A stretch of DNA of 64,000 bases from Thuidium tamariscinum (GCA_947034885.2 OX344752.2:8866001-8930000), one strand, 5' to 3'. Shown: positions 34,440-47,339, counted from the first letter of the stretch. Notes: generated by a model not told the origin, from the letters alone. Numbers and translations are program-made.

Positions 34440-37400
34440 AGAGGGATCTATTCAATCCCCATTTTTTTTGTTGTTTTCTTAGTTGTTACGCACAATTAGG
34501 ACCAAGACCGGAAACTGGAAAACCCCAGATCGTAAACCAGAAACTACGTTAAGGGACAGCGTAAGAAATCCCGGATTCCGCCCACCTAGCAACCGAGACC
34601 GGATAGGCAATGAGTGGCTACCGAGTCTAGAGATCGTCGGGATCTCTCCCACGTGACCAGACTGGTTTAAACCTAACGGTCGGTAATTAATGCCGGGGGA
34701 AAAAAATATAAGACCAGGGAAGCAGGGCCAGGTCCTGCCACTTTCTTGCACACAGTTCGAGAAAGGGTTTCCGGCCAGAGATTGAGTATTCGGTCTACAG
34801 ACAGAGAGAAGGGATAGATAATCTGTCAATCCGGTCTGGTACATAGTTGAGCGATTAGCACTACGCTAGCTGATAGGTTCTTGAGCGCGGGAGGTTTAGT
34901 CAAGTTGGACCGCGCCTAGATCGTGTAGGCGTCAAGTGAGAGATGGCAGAAGAGGTGCAGGAAGGAAGGATTCTAGCCTTCCGGAATGTGAATCCGGTCG
35001 TGCCAACTGACGCATAAGACAAGCGGGAGCTGGAGGAAGACCTCAGGCAGATAGGCTGCGAGGGGTTCATGGCTCATCCCTGGAACCTGAAGGATGAGGC
35101 GATGGTGGAGGAGCTACTGGCCGGCCAGACCAACGAGTGGAAGGGGACGGTCCGGGCGTTGCCAAAGGAGTGGAGTGCAGCGATGTGGCGCAAGGTGTAC
35201 GCCTTCGAGCAAGGCGGAGATGCGACGGGCACCCGGACGGACAAATTCCACCAGGGGAAGTTCCGCAAGCCCACCAACCCGAAGGACGGCTTTACGGTAG
35301 CAGAGTGTGTGTCTGCTAGACACAAGAGGCTACTGCGGTTCATGATGGCGATCTTGAACCCGGATAGACCTAGTAGGATTACGGTCACCGTAGCCAACAC
35401 CGTCTTTGGTGCGCTGTCGGGAGACAAGAAGATAGATTGGGGGTTAGTTATGAGGGACCGGATGGACCGAATGGTGAAAGGAATTGGGAAATCTAAACCC
35501 TCTCCCATTTCACCATTCCTGTTTCATCTGTATCATTCGTTAGACCTCTTGAGAGAGAAGGAGATGGAAGCTTACGAGGTAGGGGCTACATTGATAGAGT
35601 ATGAGATTGCAGACCCGGAAGCTGAAAATGACCAAGATGAGGAGGACTCCGAGGATGAGAGTCAGGAGGGGCATCAAGGAGGCACACAGGAGGTAGACGA
35701 GGTTCCGAAGGTAGGAAGAGAGGATCCACCTCTAGAAACCCTTGTAGTAGCCGGGGAAGTCCAAAGGTTAGATCCGGTCTGGGAACAGGATCCCTTGCTA
35801 AGGATCCTGCGAGACCTGGAGGATTTCAGAAAGCACCACCTAGAGGAGAGAGGGTTGTTGCGAGGCATAAGCCAAGCCCTAGGCTCTATCCCTCCCTCCA
35901 AGATCATGGAGGTGTTGGGAGAATTGATTCAGGAGGCACATGATAGTCGGGACAGAGAGGAGGTACTCCGGCTGACGAATCAGGTCTCAGCCCTGAGGAG
36001 GGAGCTCCATCACACTCAGGAGGAGCTAGATGAAGAGAGACGCCTCACCACGCAGGCCCGGAACACACTCGGAGAAATCCGAGAGTTCATCACGCATCCG
36101 GGCGAGGTCGTCAACAAAGCCATGCTTTTCGACAGGAAGGTCTTGGAAACATGCAAGATGGTGGGTCCCCAGATGCTTACAACTTTGGTGGCCTACAACA
36201 AGAAAATGGAGGCAGCGCTGGAGAAGTGGCGGTCAGTAGTCACGGAGGTCCAAGCTAGTTCTGCTCCGGTCTCAGGACTGGAAGAGCCAAAGATGGAAGA
36301 GGAGCAGCCGAAGGATCAGCCACCACCAACAACTGTCGAGGTAGAAGCCGGCACATCCGAACCGGCGAAGGAAGAGGATACTAGGACTGAAGCAGTGGCG
36401 GAGGAACCTGTCCCACTGACCCGGATTGAAGAACCCAGGGTTTCTCAACCCGAGAAGACCAAGGAGCCGGAACCCGAGCCGATTGTGTTGAGGGAGATAA
36501 TCCGGGGAACGACACCACCAAGGGAGAAGACCAAGTTCATCACCTTGCTGGACGATTCTCCAAGCAAGTCGCTACCCACGGTCGTCACACAACCGAAGAC
36601 CGGAGGGGAAACAAAGGCAACGGTGCAGGTCCGCTCCATACTGAAGACCGGATCTGGATCCGGGTCACCAAGCAAGGGACCAGCCCGGACTGCCGAGAAA
36701 GTGGGAGAGCAGACCCCACAAAGCAAGATAGTGCACCACCCGCCCATCACCGGATTCAAGAAGAAGACCGCGGAGACATCCAAGGTGAAGCGGAAGGCCC
36801 GGGATGAAGAGGAAGAGGAGTCAAATGAGGAAGATGAGGACTCGGAGGAAGAGACCGACTCCGGTGATGAGTCGGAACAATACTCAGATGCAGACCAGGC
36901 ATTGGCAGAGACCAAGCAGACCAGGGCCAAGGCGCGGGGTAAGACCAAGCCGAAACCCAGACCAGTCAAGATGTACCGGTCTCCGAAGAAGCAGCCAGCT
37001 CGGAAGGGTGCATCGCTTGTCAAGAGGGCGAGGAAATAGGAGAGCATTAATTTCAGGTAGATAGGAAGGCGGCTAAACCAGGATATATTTAGGTTAGGAA
37101 CTTTTGAACTTAGATCGGATCCAGATATGTAGGATCTGTGATCCTATTTTGTTGGTATTTTTGTAGTTTTGTGGAAGTCAACCCACCCAAGTTGTAGAGG
37201 AATGTTACGTGGCATTCTTGGCGGCTGGTGTTGATTCCATTTGCACTTTTAGGTTTTCTTGTAGTTTAGTATTTAAACCCGGTTCGTAATTGAATCCGGG
37301 TGCGCATTATGTTATCTTACTTTCACAAGTTTTTGTGTTGCAAATACAAGTCAGAACCTTTCTGATTCACTCTGAAGTGGACTGTGTGCATGGGACCTTG

Positions 37401-38230
37401 TCAAAGTCTTATGGTGATGGTTAGGATTGCAGCCTTGTGTGGATAAGTGTGTGCTCGGAGGTTCAGTTTATCCGGTCTCTGGACTTAAAGTGAATTCGGT
37501 TTTGATAGGAAATTTGTGCAGGATCCCATAGTGTTTTCTGGAACAGGTCTAGGGAGTATTCGATAGAGATAGACACTTGTAGAGTCTGGGTTTGAGATCG
37601 GGAGCGACCGGCCAAATGCCAACTGAATGGTGATCCGGTCTCTGTAGAAGAAAGAAGGACTAAGTGAGGAAATTCAGCTCTCTTGCATAAGCTACCGCCC
37701 TTATTCTACCAGGGATTAGACTAACTGGGTACTCCGTCGTTGTAGTCTTTGTTAGGATTAGGCAGGAGTGCTTGCGTGACCTGCTGGGTCGGATTAGTCT
37801 CGGTCCAGTTGTGAGGTATTCCGGTCTGTTTGTAGTAGTAGTTTCTTTTTTTTTACTTATAAGTGGAACTTCTAGCACTTTAAAACTTGAAGGGTAGGAG
37901 TAAGCTTCCTTCCTAAACGCCCAAACAAGCAGATCCCTCTTGTTATCGAGGTAAAACTTACACTTGGTTACTATACTAGGGACTGGACCAACTACTAGTA
38001 TTCGGTCTTTAGTCCCATATCTAGTAAGGATAAGCATAAAGGTGGTAAACATACTGGTATAAATAGATAGACTTAGTTTTGAAAGATAAAGGATTGATCT
38101 GGTAATCAGGTCCAAGGAAATCATAGGAACCTTTGAGACCCAGACCGGATCAGTCTTTTGCTTGGGTTTTGTTGTGATAACCACTAACGTATTCCGGTCT
38201 TTCGTCAGCTTTCGACCAAATCCTTTGGGA
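34440..38230. mobile_element. GC-richer insert of unknown type carrying a gag-like ORF
   Basis: Base composition changes sharply at both sides. The segment has a leader with a TATA-like 'aaatataagacc' (about 34705), one long ORF, and a 1.2-kb tail. Both leader and tail hold repeated CCGGTCT / AGACCGG motifs, for example near 34500, 34600, 34830, 37470, 37630, 37820, 38150 and 38190. I found no pair of long terminal repeats and no reverse transcriptase, integrase or protease, so its class is unknown. A non-autonomous retroelement is possible. Confidence 0.5.
34943..37039 (+). pseudogene. Gag-like acidic coiled-coil ORF with early in-frame TAA
   Basis: The frame opens at ATG 34943 (MAEEVQEGRILAFRNVNPVV), is broken by TAA at 35015-35017, and continues in frame to TAG at 37037-37039. 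After the break 656 codons are open from ATG 35069. The stretch around residues 30-180 after that ATG has the feel of the putative plant transposon protein domain (Transposase_32): TVANTVFGALSGDKKIDWG then SPFLFHLYHSLDLL. This is a weak call. An acidic segment (DPEAENDQDEEDSEDES), coiled-coil heptads (NQVSALRRELHHTQEELDEE), a Pro/Glu/Thr-rich linker, a second acidic run and a basic Lys/Arg tail follow. The order resembles gag-like or DNA-binding accessory proteins of plant transposons. It may be translated from the second ATG. Confidence 0.6.
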
Positions 38231-39747
38231 ACGATACACGAGTCACTTTAAGGCTAATTTAATACATTCTAACGCCTTAGAGAAGGAATTGTGCTTTCCT
38301 GTGCTACGACAAATGTTCAAATTATATGTATCCAAAATTCACCTTAGGACCTAATAGAGAGGAATGATTTATATTACCATAGTACGTTTTCAATTTCAAC
38401 AGAAATTAATTTCTTTTGGAAGAATTTGTAATTCTAGGAAATTATAATGATACTAGTCTTAAATATTGGAAATTGTCAATATCATTTGTTGAAATTCAGG
38501 TGATTCAAATTGTTCCAAATATAGTAACACACCTTCTATGACAATTGACAAAGGAATATTCAAATTTAATGAAATTCCAATTGAAAGTTGGAATCCTAAA
38601 GGATCATTCACTTTTGCCCTTGTGGGGAAACATGGGATTTGTGGTAGTACCTACGGGCTGAAATTTCAAATTCGATCCTTGTTTTTAGTTTTTAAAAACT
38701 TCTTCAAAAGATAAAAAAATTGATTAACTTCCATGGAATGTAATTTTTTTCACAATTGATTCCCAATAACAACATCTATGATCTAATGAACTCAAAATAT
38801 TGAAAATAAGGGACGGGGGGTTGAAAAAAACTAGAACAATCTCACCATTGAGATTATTGTGTTTCAATCCCATGTTAGAGCTATTAATGATTTAGTTTTT
38901 CTTTCAATCTTGGACTTACTTGTACTTAAGAATTTTTTGAATAATGAAAATCAAGCCTATTTTTCTTGAAATTTTTGTCTTAGACTTTCAACTCCCATCC
39001 AAGTTCTTCAAATTCCTTCAAAAATTTTAATTCAAGGTCCATACTCCGTACTCCATAGTTCCAAAAAATTCCACGAATAGCGATCAAAGTCATCTGATAT
39101 TTTTGCCACTTTTTCCTAGATAAGTAAAGTACAAGATCCTAAGGTTAGATCCAAAGAAAAGTATTTTCTTGGTTTTCTTATAGTGAACGCAACAGAAATG
39201 ACAGTTTTGAGTGGTTTGTAACAAAAAAATGGCCTTGGTCCTTTAAGGGTTAACAATAAAGGGAGAGATTTATATTTTATAACCATATTTTATTGCAAGA
39301 CATTCTCAACTCTCAAGTTCTAACTTGTAAGGGCCTAATATAACAATTTCTAAACAAATTAGATAAATGTATCACCATACTTTCTACAATTCTACAGTTG
39401 GAAGATGGTGACATTCATGATTGCATTAGAGGATGAGTGAAATTTGAAAATGATGCAATTATACTTGAAAAAAGATTTCAAAATGTGAAAAATTATAGAA
39501 TCCTTCATTTCAATGTAAGTGAATGTAAATATGAAGGAGTGTACTTCAAATGATTTTACCCCTCACTGCCTTACTGGTTTGCATTTAGAAATATGTAAAG
39601 AGTATATGTTTTCTCTATTAAAGTAGGGTGCATACATTTTTTAAATTAATAATGTGTTGGATCCTTGAATCATTCATCAATTTATTTTCACTATTTATTA
39701 TTTTATATGACACCCATATTCCCATAATGCAAAAATGATGAAGAAGC
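37040..39747. repeat. Tail of the insert and AT-rich repeat DNA
   Basis: 37040-38230 is the non-coding tail of the insert. A 174-codon minus frame in it (37660-38184) has no recognisable domain. From 38230 the DNA becomes AT-rich. About 38606-39250 is a copy of the repeat at 595-1750 and ends with 'ggtcctttaagggtt', an ending also seen near 63540. Confidence 0.55.
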
Positions 39748-39786
39748 TAGGGTTTAGGTTCTAGGGTTTAAGGTTTAGGGTTTGGG
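39748..39786 (+). repeat. Short interstitial telomere-like tract
   Basis: About four imperfect units of the plant telomere repeat TTTAGGG (tagggtttaggttctagggt, then ttaaggtttagggtttggg). It lies about 150 bases outside the CACTA left end. Could be chance AT-rich sequence, a telo-box, or a repair scar. Confidence 0.55.
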
Positions 39787-39966
39787 CTTGTCTACACTCT
39801 ACAAAAGTGGACGTCGATGACTCGATGCTATTCGGATAGGGTGTAGGGTTGAAGACTTACTTTCTTTAAAAAATTTAATGTGCATAATGAAACTCAATTT
39901 CACACATACATAATACATTGAACATTGGATGCACTAGTAAAAACGTGTGTTTTCAGTGACAAGTGG

Positions 39967-41361
39967 AGAAACACTTCATGCCATTTCGGAAAGCATACAG
40001 GCACGTGGACAGGACGTCACCCAAAATCCCTTTTGATTGACAAGATGAAAACAGGGCTGGAACGAGCTAAGCAGGTCCTGTTCTGCACATCTCAGATAAA
40101 ACAGTTCCTGAAGTGGCCTGTTTTTACTTGTTCGTTATAGAACGCTGGTCAGCCTCGTGGTCATCCGAAGCTGTGGGTTCGGCATTTTTTTGGCTCCGAC
40201 CTGCCTCCGAAATTTCATTTTTCATTTTTGGTAAACTCTCGCCTAAGTGACACGTGTCTTCTTCTGACTGGCTCTTCAGTTTCAGCATCTTCTACCGGTG
40301 TTGCTTCGCTTGACATTCGAAAGACAGCAGGTCATCCTGGATTAGTTGCTCTCCTGAGCGTTTTAACTTCTCCAGAAACTCCTCATCTTCATTTCTGTGG
40401 TGATGCATCACGAGGGACCTGACGGTATTCCTAAACACGTTGGAGCCTCGAACCCTTGTACTGTGACTTCGTCGTTATCTTCTAGACAGCCGCTGATATT
40501 CATTAGGACAATCCCACGGATACTATTGACCCCGCCGACATCTCTTGTATGCCATTGAAATCTTCCTAATCTCACACGTTATGTCTACTGTACTGATTGA
40601 TATGTTCGTAAGCGCTTTAACTGCATGACCCCTTGTTAGTAACATGGTTTCGTAAGTGACTGAAACACTCATTTTGTGATCCGTGATATATTCTAAAGCG
40701 GATTCCAACATCGGCATGTCGATCTTGCACTTGCCTAGCGTGAGAAATGACCTGATGCTCTTAATACCACAACACATCCCGGGGAAGGTCATGGACTTGT
40801 TCATGTCTGCATGGTAGGTACTATAGTCTATGTGATGAACGTACACGAAGCTCCCATTCCCTGTGATGACTCTGAACGCTGCATGACATGAACTTACAGG
40901 TTGACGGACATGTTGTGCTTCTGCCGATTGACGTCGTCAATGTCTGCTAGACACTGTCATTGCGTGCTGGGGTGCTTCGAAGAGTTAGTTGCTTTCTTGA
41001 ATGCCACGGTGTTGCTGAACCGCACACCAACGTGTTTTCAAGAGTGTGATATAGTCATTTTGGACAATCGCTCGTACATCGTGAACGTTCTAACTTCCCA
41101 TGGTGACTATGTCATTCTGGAGACTGCGACCACGTCAAAATGAACTGAAGAACGTCCGCATCTTTTTACGGTGACGTGGTGCACACATCGAGAGGACGGT
41201 AGAAGCATGTCAAACACAACGATGAAAAGAACACATGCTGACATGACCACCTACGCTCCGAAGATAATGCAGGTTCACCTCGCACCTCAGCTGAATTGAG
41301 TAAGACCCTCTCACTTAGCTGAAATGTTGTTACTGAAGCACACATACATTTCAAATGCACT
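39967..41361. other. Left subterminal region of the CACTA element
   Basis: GC-normal, non-coding. Short frames on both strands lack recognisable domains. Expected to hold transposase-binding subterminal repeats, but I could not define a consensus by eye. Confidence 0.35.
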
Positions 41362-41589
41362 CACTAGAAGAAAACCATGTTAAAATTGCTGAAAACACGT
41401 CATGTGGTTTGTGTTGAGTCCCTGTTTCAAAACGCAGTCAAAATGCAGTGAAAACACAAAAAAACGCAGAAAAAGCATTTTCTGCGTTTTTTTGTGTTTT
41501 CACTGCATTTTGACTGCGTTTTGAAACAGGGACTCAACACAAACCACATGACGTGTTTTCAGCAATTTTAACATGGTTTTCTTCTAGTG
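41362..41589. mobile_element. Perfect fold-back MITE of CACTA type
   Basis: A 228-bp palindrome: two 112-bp arms (41362-41473 and 41478-41589) that I read as fully complementary, around a 4-base AGCA centre. The ends are CACTAGAAGAAAACC and GGTTTTCTTCTAGTG. It is flanked by the direct repeat ACT (41359-41361 and 41590-41592), a CACTA-type 3-bp target duplication. It is nested in the larger CACTA element. Identical arms suggest a very recent insertion or arm homogenisation. Confidence 0.95.
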
Positions 41590-41592
41590 ACT

Positions 41593-42993
41593 CAACGAGG
41601 AACTCCACACCACACAGTTGTCACAGTACCAGCAATGCTTTCACTTTTCGTGCACAACACGGCCCTGATTGCATTCATAAGTTTTGCCATTCACTACATG
41701 ATTAGAGGAGGTCAAAGTGTGTGTATACTTCCTAAACAACACTCGAAAACTACAATACGTTGACACGTCCTCCTATCGATGGTGCTTTCCAAAAAAAAGA
41801 TGGACGCACTGACTTACTAACCTGCGCTATAACGATTAACTATATAGTCTGTGTATTTACAGAAGCATACGTCCTACCTGTGCATGTCCGCAAGTTGTGG
41901 AACGCACATCCCTTTCCGAATACTACTGGCTTTGCCATACTCCCAGCATTCTATGTACGCCAAAGGTCGACGGGAGACGGAGCGCAGCCCGGAGCTGCTC
42001 AAGATCGACCTCCATGTGAGCAGTTTGGAAATTCGAGGTCCACAACACAGTGCCCTTCCCTCAAAATCTGTAAAACAGGCGCCTTGCTCTGAAACTTCGA
42101 CATGACAACTACAGACGCCATCATCACGAATGGAAACTACAGAACTAACTGTCATCGAAGAATAATTTCAGCGTGGGCTCACATTTGGAGAATCTTACCT
42201 TCGCTTTGCGAAGGACATTCCGCACTTCCATGAGGTTCACTTCTTCTTCATGACCTCCGTCTTCTTTGCATTCCCTCCCTGCGGGTGGTCCACGTAAAGT
42301 CTTTCAAATGTGAACACCATTTTCTGACCTGCACCTGAACCTAACAACACCTTCATTGTCCTAAAAAATTTCAAAGCAAAACCTCCTAAACTTCAGTCAT
42401 TCTCTGAAATATTTGAGGAGTCCACTGTAAGTCATCACAATTGCCCCCATACCTTGCTCATCATCAACGATGACTTCGGAGGCAACACGGTCTTCGCTGA
42501 AATTACTTTTGCATTCCCTTTGGCCGTAGCACCTTCAGATCCCCCCTTCGTCTGCTGCTGCGGAGGCACATTTCGCCTCAACCGTGAAGTGGAGTCCACC
42601 GCTGCATCTTCCTATAAGAACAACCACCAGAAAACAGATGTGCCTCAGACGGTGGAGCTTCCTTGTAGTGTAATTGTGAGCAGAACGCAGCAACACAAAA
42701 CTGAAAATGCGCTTTACCTTCAGTACCCTGGAGTGTGAGTCCCGGACCACGTTCACTGCATACCAGTGAAGCCTCATGTCCATTACGGATTTACAGTTCA
42801 ATTATGCGTCTAAACTAATGACTAGTCATTGACCGCAGCCCTCTCACAACGACATGCTTGGACTGATTCGGTGAGGCTTAACATACCTTGCGTGCGTCGA
42901 AGTCACGTGCTTGAATGCCAGAAATTGCTTCAGTTCCGCCCATGGCTTGCATATCTTCGTTGCGACCACTGAGTAACACTGTATCGGCTGATT
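41593..42993. other. Non-coding part of the CACTA element, left of the Transposase_24-like gene
   Basis: 3' flank of the minus-strand transposon gene. Overlapping short frames (for example 41760-42092 and 42454-42738) have no recognisable domain. Confidence 0.35.
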
Positions 42994-45900
42994 TTACACC
43001 TTCCTGCACACCAAGGACGTCGTCTTGTTCTCGTAATAAAAATTTAAGAACTCCTCGACTTGGCCGTCGGAGCTTGGAACTTCTGTGCGACTCGGTCCAC
43101 CGCTATCACCAAGTTCCACCCCGGGCGCGGTTGCAGCGAAAGCGTCACCTGCTGACAAATTCGAAAAATCTCCTGTGGCGGGCACTGATGCCATGTTCTG
43201 CTCGTTCACACGTCCTCTCTGATGTGGAAGCTTTGTGGCAACTGCTGCGGAAGTAGGGTTGTCCGGAATGACTTCAGGACGAGGAGCGGCAGACATGACG
43301 AAAGCCTTCAACATGTTCTCCATCCTTGCCTGAGAATCACCCATCTTCTCTTCAAGTCGGGACACAGTGTCCTCCATCTCAATGACACGGCTGCGCACAT
43401 CATCCATGTCAGCGCCCTTTTGAAGGCATGACTTTCTCTTCTCCAATTGCTGTCTAGTATATTCTCTAGCCACTTCATCAGTTATTTCGGTCTGATAAGG
43501 CTTTCGTCCGTGCAGTAAAGTCTGTTGAGTCAAAAATAAGCATCCACACATTAGAAATCCCATTTGTAGTTCAGTCCATGCAGGAACAGAAGTACAGCCT
43601 CAATTGCAACTGATATGTCCGTCCACTACTGAATCAATGAATGCAGTTCGGGAAGGCCTTACTGTCGTGAAGAACGACTCCGACGTAACAGACGTGGAGA
43701 AAAAACTAAAACGTTGGGGGTTTAGGGTGATGGCAAGGACGTATAGGACTGAATTCTTTACATACAACTTTGAGACCACCAATAGCTGGTCAGAGCCTTA
43801 CCAGCTTCACTATGGCGTCACGCTCAATGGCTTTCAACTGAGCCACCTTGGAGCCCTTGCCCTGGGAAATTGATCGCATGTGCTCTGACATTACTTGTGA
43901 ATCTTCAGTGCTACATCTTCTCACTAGGGTGTTCCATTGCTCCTGCGTGACATCGGCTGGTTTTGATTGAGCACCATCAATCAAGGTGTTCAACCTCCAG
44001 CATGTTGTGATCAGAACTTTCGTGACTATGGGTCCGACCCACTTCTCGCTCAGCCTGTAACACTGCCCCAACATGTCCCAGTCTGCATGTACAAGTACTA
44101 GTGTCACACGTCAATTTCACTGACAGCCTCTGTTTGAAGGTGGATGGGTAGACATGAAAAAAACGAGACAAAACTTCTGACGTCAAACAGGAGTTTGAAA
44201 CTGATTTCAGATTGGGAATGAAGAAGACAGCTACTGACACTTCTACTGTACCGATACAACTACGTAGTACACTTGAAACTTCAATACAATAAAAGGAAAG
44301 TACTGCAGGCTACTTCTCTGGGCCCTACTTTGCAAACCTTTGTATAATCTCTTGAAGAGTTGAGATCTCAAAGCAGATGGCTGAGACTCCCAATTGGCGC
44401 TAAGATCAAGACTTTTAGCGTACTTCTTGATGTCATCGGCCAAACACTCTTTCATGCTGCCCCACGGTAAGCCATTGACGTCCAGGGTAACAGGCTTCTT
44501 CATTGCTCTGGATCGGGCCACCCTCACTCGGTGTGCATGGTCCGACCCGATGCCATTGTATTCACTCTCTCTTGATTCGTCTTCAGTTCCATCCGTGCCG
44601 TCAGCGACACTACAAAACACAATAGCGAATTCCAAGCCAGACCTCGTTAGGAACAATTCCCTGGTCACGAAATGCAGGCACTACTTCTGAGGTAAACTTC
44701 GCCATCGGTTTCAGCAGTACCTACTGTATTACTCAACTGTATGAAGCACACAAACTCAATGGGCCCATGCACACAAGAATGCTTGCAAAACCTACTTCCT
44801 AAGAAGCTGTACTGAAAGAATACAGGGACACACCAAACATGTACGGAATCCAGAGCACTCGATTTAGGATGCATAGTAGCGATTTCTGAGACTATCAACA
44901 CTTCAAACATTCATGGAGTTCTACATGCTACTTCACAAGAACTTCCAAGACGACATTAGAGTGAAAACAGCATAACCATTAGTTCTGAGCACTTGCTAAC
45001 TGGATCAAACAAATCAAACTTCACCTACTTCAAACTCGTACTTTATACTTCTCAATCAAGAGCTGCGACGTGTCTGCTCTGCTACAGCAATGTTCAGTCG
45101 GACCATCTGTTTTACTAACCAACTGAGTCACCACCTGCACTTCATCGTGCACTACTGCAGGACGTGCTACGCATGGTCATGACCTAGCGTTTCTCATGAG
45201 TCCGCTCTGGCGAACGTCGTCCAGAAACACAAACATCCCTGAAAACGCACCTGTCCACAAACCTATATGGGAAAACAAATGCACACGACTTGAATGACGA
45301 CGGTGTTCAAGGATTACCTTGAGTCTTCATCGTGGGATGACGGTGACTGAACCCTAGAGTCACTTAACGCCACCTTCTTCTTCTTCAAAGCAGGTGATGC
45401 ATCTCGTGCTCTGCCTTGAGGTCTTACTGTGCTTCCCGATGGACGATCTCCATGTTGTTTGGAGCGTCTCTCAACTTCGGCCCGCATACGCAGTTGGGTG
45501 GGGCTTGGAGCCTGTTTCCCGTCTGTTGCACCATCCCGCATCGGTGCATGCTTCCGGCGCTGATGGTTTACTCCACTTGCAGGCATCTTCAATCGTCTCT
45601 GTGGCCACAACACAAAAACCTCGCCTTTCCTCTGCAAAAGAAAAATCTACCAAGAGTTAGATGCCGTGCTCACATCTTTCTTAAGTTAGCAGTCTTCTGC
45701 TTGTCATGACATGAATTGCTCTTACACAACAATGCTGTACATGAGTACCAGTGACTATGACTACAATTGAGACATGCAAAATCAGCCTCCATCAGTACTG
45801 AATTCTATGTCAATCAATCGCGAAATCCGCCATCACAGTGCAGCCGCCAGTGAATAGCTACCGGGTCCGCACTACACGAACAACATAAATTGACATCTAC

Positions 45901-46863
45901 TTATTACGAACAGTGAGGCATTGCTTCATGACTCCTGACTCTGCTTATCTATTCTATGACCACACTATACGTTAAGAACGTCTACACTGTTGTACAGTTC
46001 TGCTGAACATGAGTTAGTACTAAGTCGTAGTCCGCTCCTATTCATCTTACGGAACTCTGGGAAATCCAGTTACAGATTCACTTCACAGTGTGTCACTACC
46101 GTACGAGGAACACAGACGCCAGGAATGCAGGTGTTCCAACGACACATTGCAAAACACTGTAATTACCAACTCCCACACGCTACGAAACACTGCTTGTCCG
46201 TGCTCTGAAAACGCGCCCTGTCAGAGGAGATGTCACGCTAAGCAATTCTGAAAACTGGAATGAAAGCGTGGAGAATTCTGATGTGGAATTCCCCTCTAAT
46301 AGTCGCCGCCTAACTCTACGACCGTGCTTACAACACGTACACCCGTGCAACTGAACAATGAAATCGGACCCTCATATCCGTGACGCTGTTAGGTTTTCTA
46401 CGCAGCCAGCACAACACATGAAGGAGTGGAGAGCATCGACTACTGGGCCTTTGCGTGTGCAAGCAGCAAGAGTCATCAATTGCACTGAGGCAACGTGGCC
46501 ACGGAAGTGAATGCGATATGTTGCAGACGTAGTACGTACCTTAGACCGACGGCATACAGAAGGACTCGCGGCAGCGGCAGTGATCGTCCCCATTCTCCCC
46601 TCCACATTCTCAATTCGCATCGGAGTTTTCGTTGATTGCAGTTGCATCCTACCTCGCCCGACTCCTACAACGGAGTTGCACTCCTTCTGCACCATCGTTG
46701 CACACTGCGCTTCCTTTACTGCTAGGGAGAGAAAACTCTGGAAAATGTGGACGTCCGCTTCAGCAGTCGGAAATTTGACGGAGGAGGTCCTCTTCCCGCG
46801 ATCGGTTACTTGCACAGCCGGAGCCGCAATCTGCACTTCTGATTCACAAACCATGTTGACCAT
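42994..46863 (-). CDS. Transposase_24-like (TNPA-type) protein of the CACTA element
   Basis: Five minus-strand exons with consistent phases: 46863-46540, 45631-45318, 44609-44338, 44082-43802, 43521-42994. They give 572 residues without a stop. Exon 2 is basic and low-complexity (ALKKKKVALSD). Exon 3 has RAMKKPVTLDVNGLPWGSMK and a helix ending QLFKRLYK. Exon 4 has KPADVTQEQWNTLVRRCST then SEHMRSISQGKGSK, the 'W..L...w..p..q..s..nk..R' pattern of plant Transposase_24. Exon 5 starts GRKPYQTEITDEVAREYTRQQ and contains a coiled coil (RVIEMEDTVSRLEEKMGDSQ). In CACTA elements such proteins bind DNA near the ends and assist TNP2. Exon 1 is the least certain part. An intact frame contrasts with the dead TNP2. 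Confidence 0.72.
44890..45060. repeat. Cluster of ACTTC motifs in intron 2 of the Transposase_24-like gene
   Basis: At least six ACTTC occurrences on the + strand within about 170 bases (contexts acacttcaa, tacttcaca, gaacttcca, aacttcacc, tacttcaaa, tacttctca). Possible protein-binding repeats, or chance in a biased sequence. Confidence 0.35.
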
Positions 46864-47339
46864 GTCCTACAACAGCGAAACCAAATGTTGCATACAGTTA
46901 GGGTTTCCAAGGAAACTGGACTCTCGCCTGAGAGAGAATTCGAAACACAAGGTGTCCTCGCTCGAGCGTCGGACACGTACACGACGAATAACGTCAGCGC
47001 AGACCCGACTCGCTTCACTGCGGACAGTAGTTGGCTAACAACTAGACATGACATGTGCAACGACAGAGGAAAAGGTCCTCTGCTGCAGGTGCTTCTCTTC
47101 TCCAACGGTTTCACAGTGTCGGCGTGCTCTGTAGAGCACTGACACAGGAATACTAGACAACTCCTCTGCACGTTAGTTTCAGCCTCAAGTGCATGCGCTA
47201 GTTCCCGCAGTTCAACAACCCTGCCATGCCTCTTCTTTGTTTTTGGATGTACAAATTTGACCCCATCCTCATTGTGTTTATATGAATACTCACAAGAACA
47301 AGGAACTAGTAGAGGTATTCTGCAACGCAATTGATCACG
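46864..47339. other. 5' flank of the Transposase_24-like gene
   Basis: The frame at 46806-47330 (-) contains the segment KFVHPKTKKRHGRVVELRELAHALEAE, which could be an additional upstream exon. No splice link to the next exon could be fixed, so it is left unassigned. Confidence 0.3.

Noticed and set aside
37660-38184. 174-codon minus-strand frame in the tail of the gag-like insert
   Set aside because: No domain, no start context, and composition like translated non-coding DNA.
34440-38230. LTR retrotransposon with paired long terminal repeats
   Set aside because: A weak resemblance between 34670-34700 and 37270-37310 (tttaaacc...gtaatt...ccggg) was the only candidate pair. It is too short and diverged to be an LTR.
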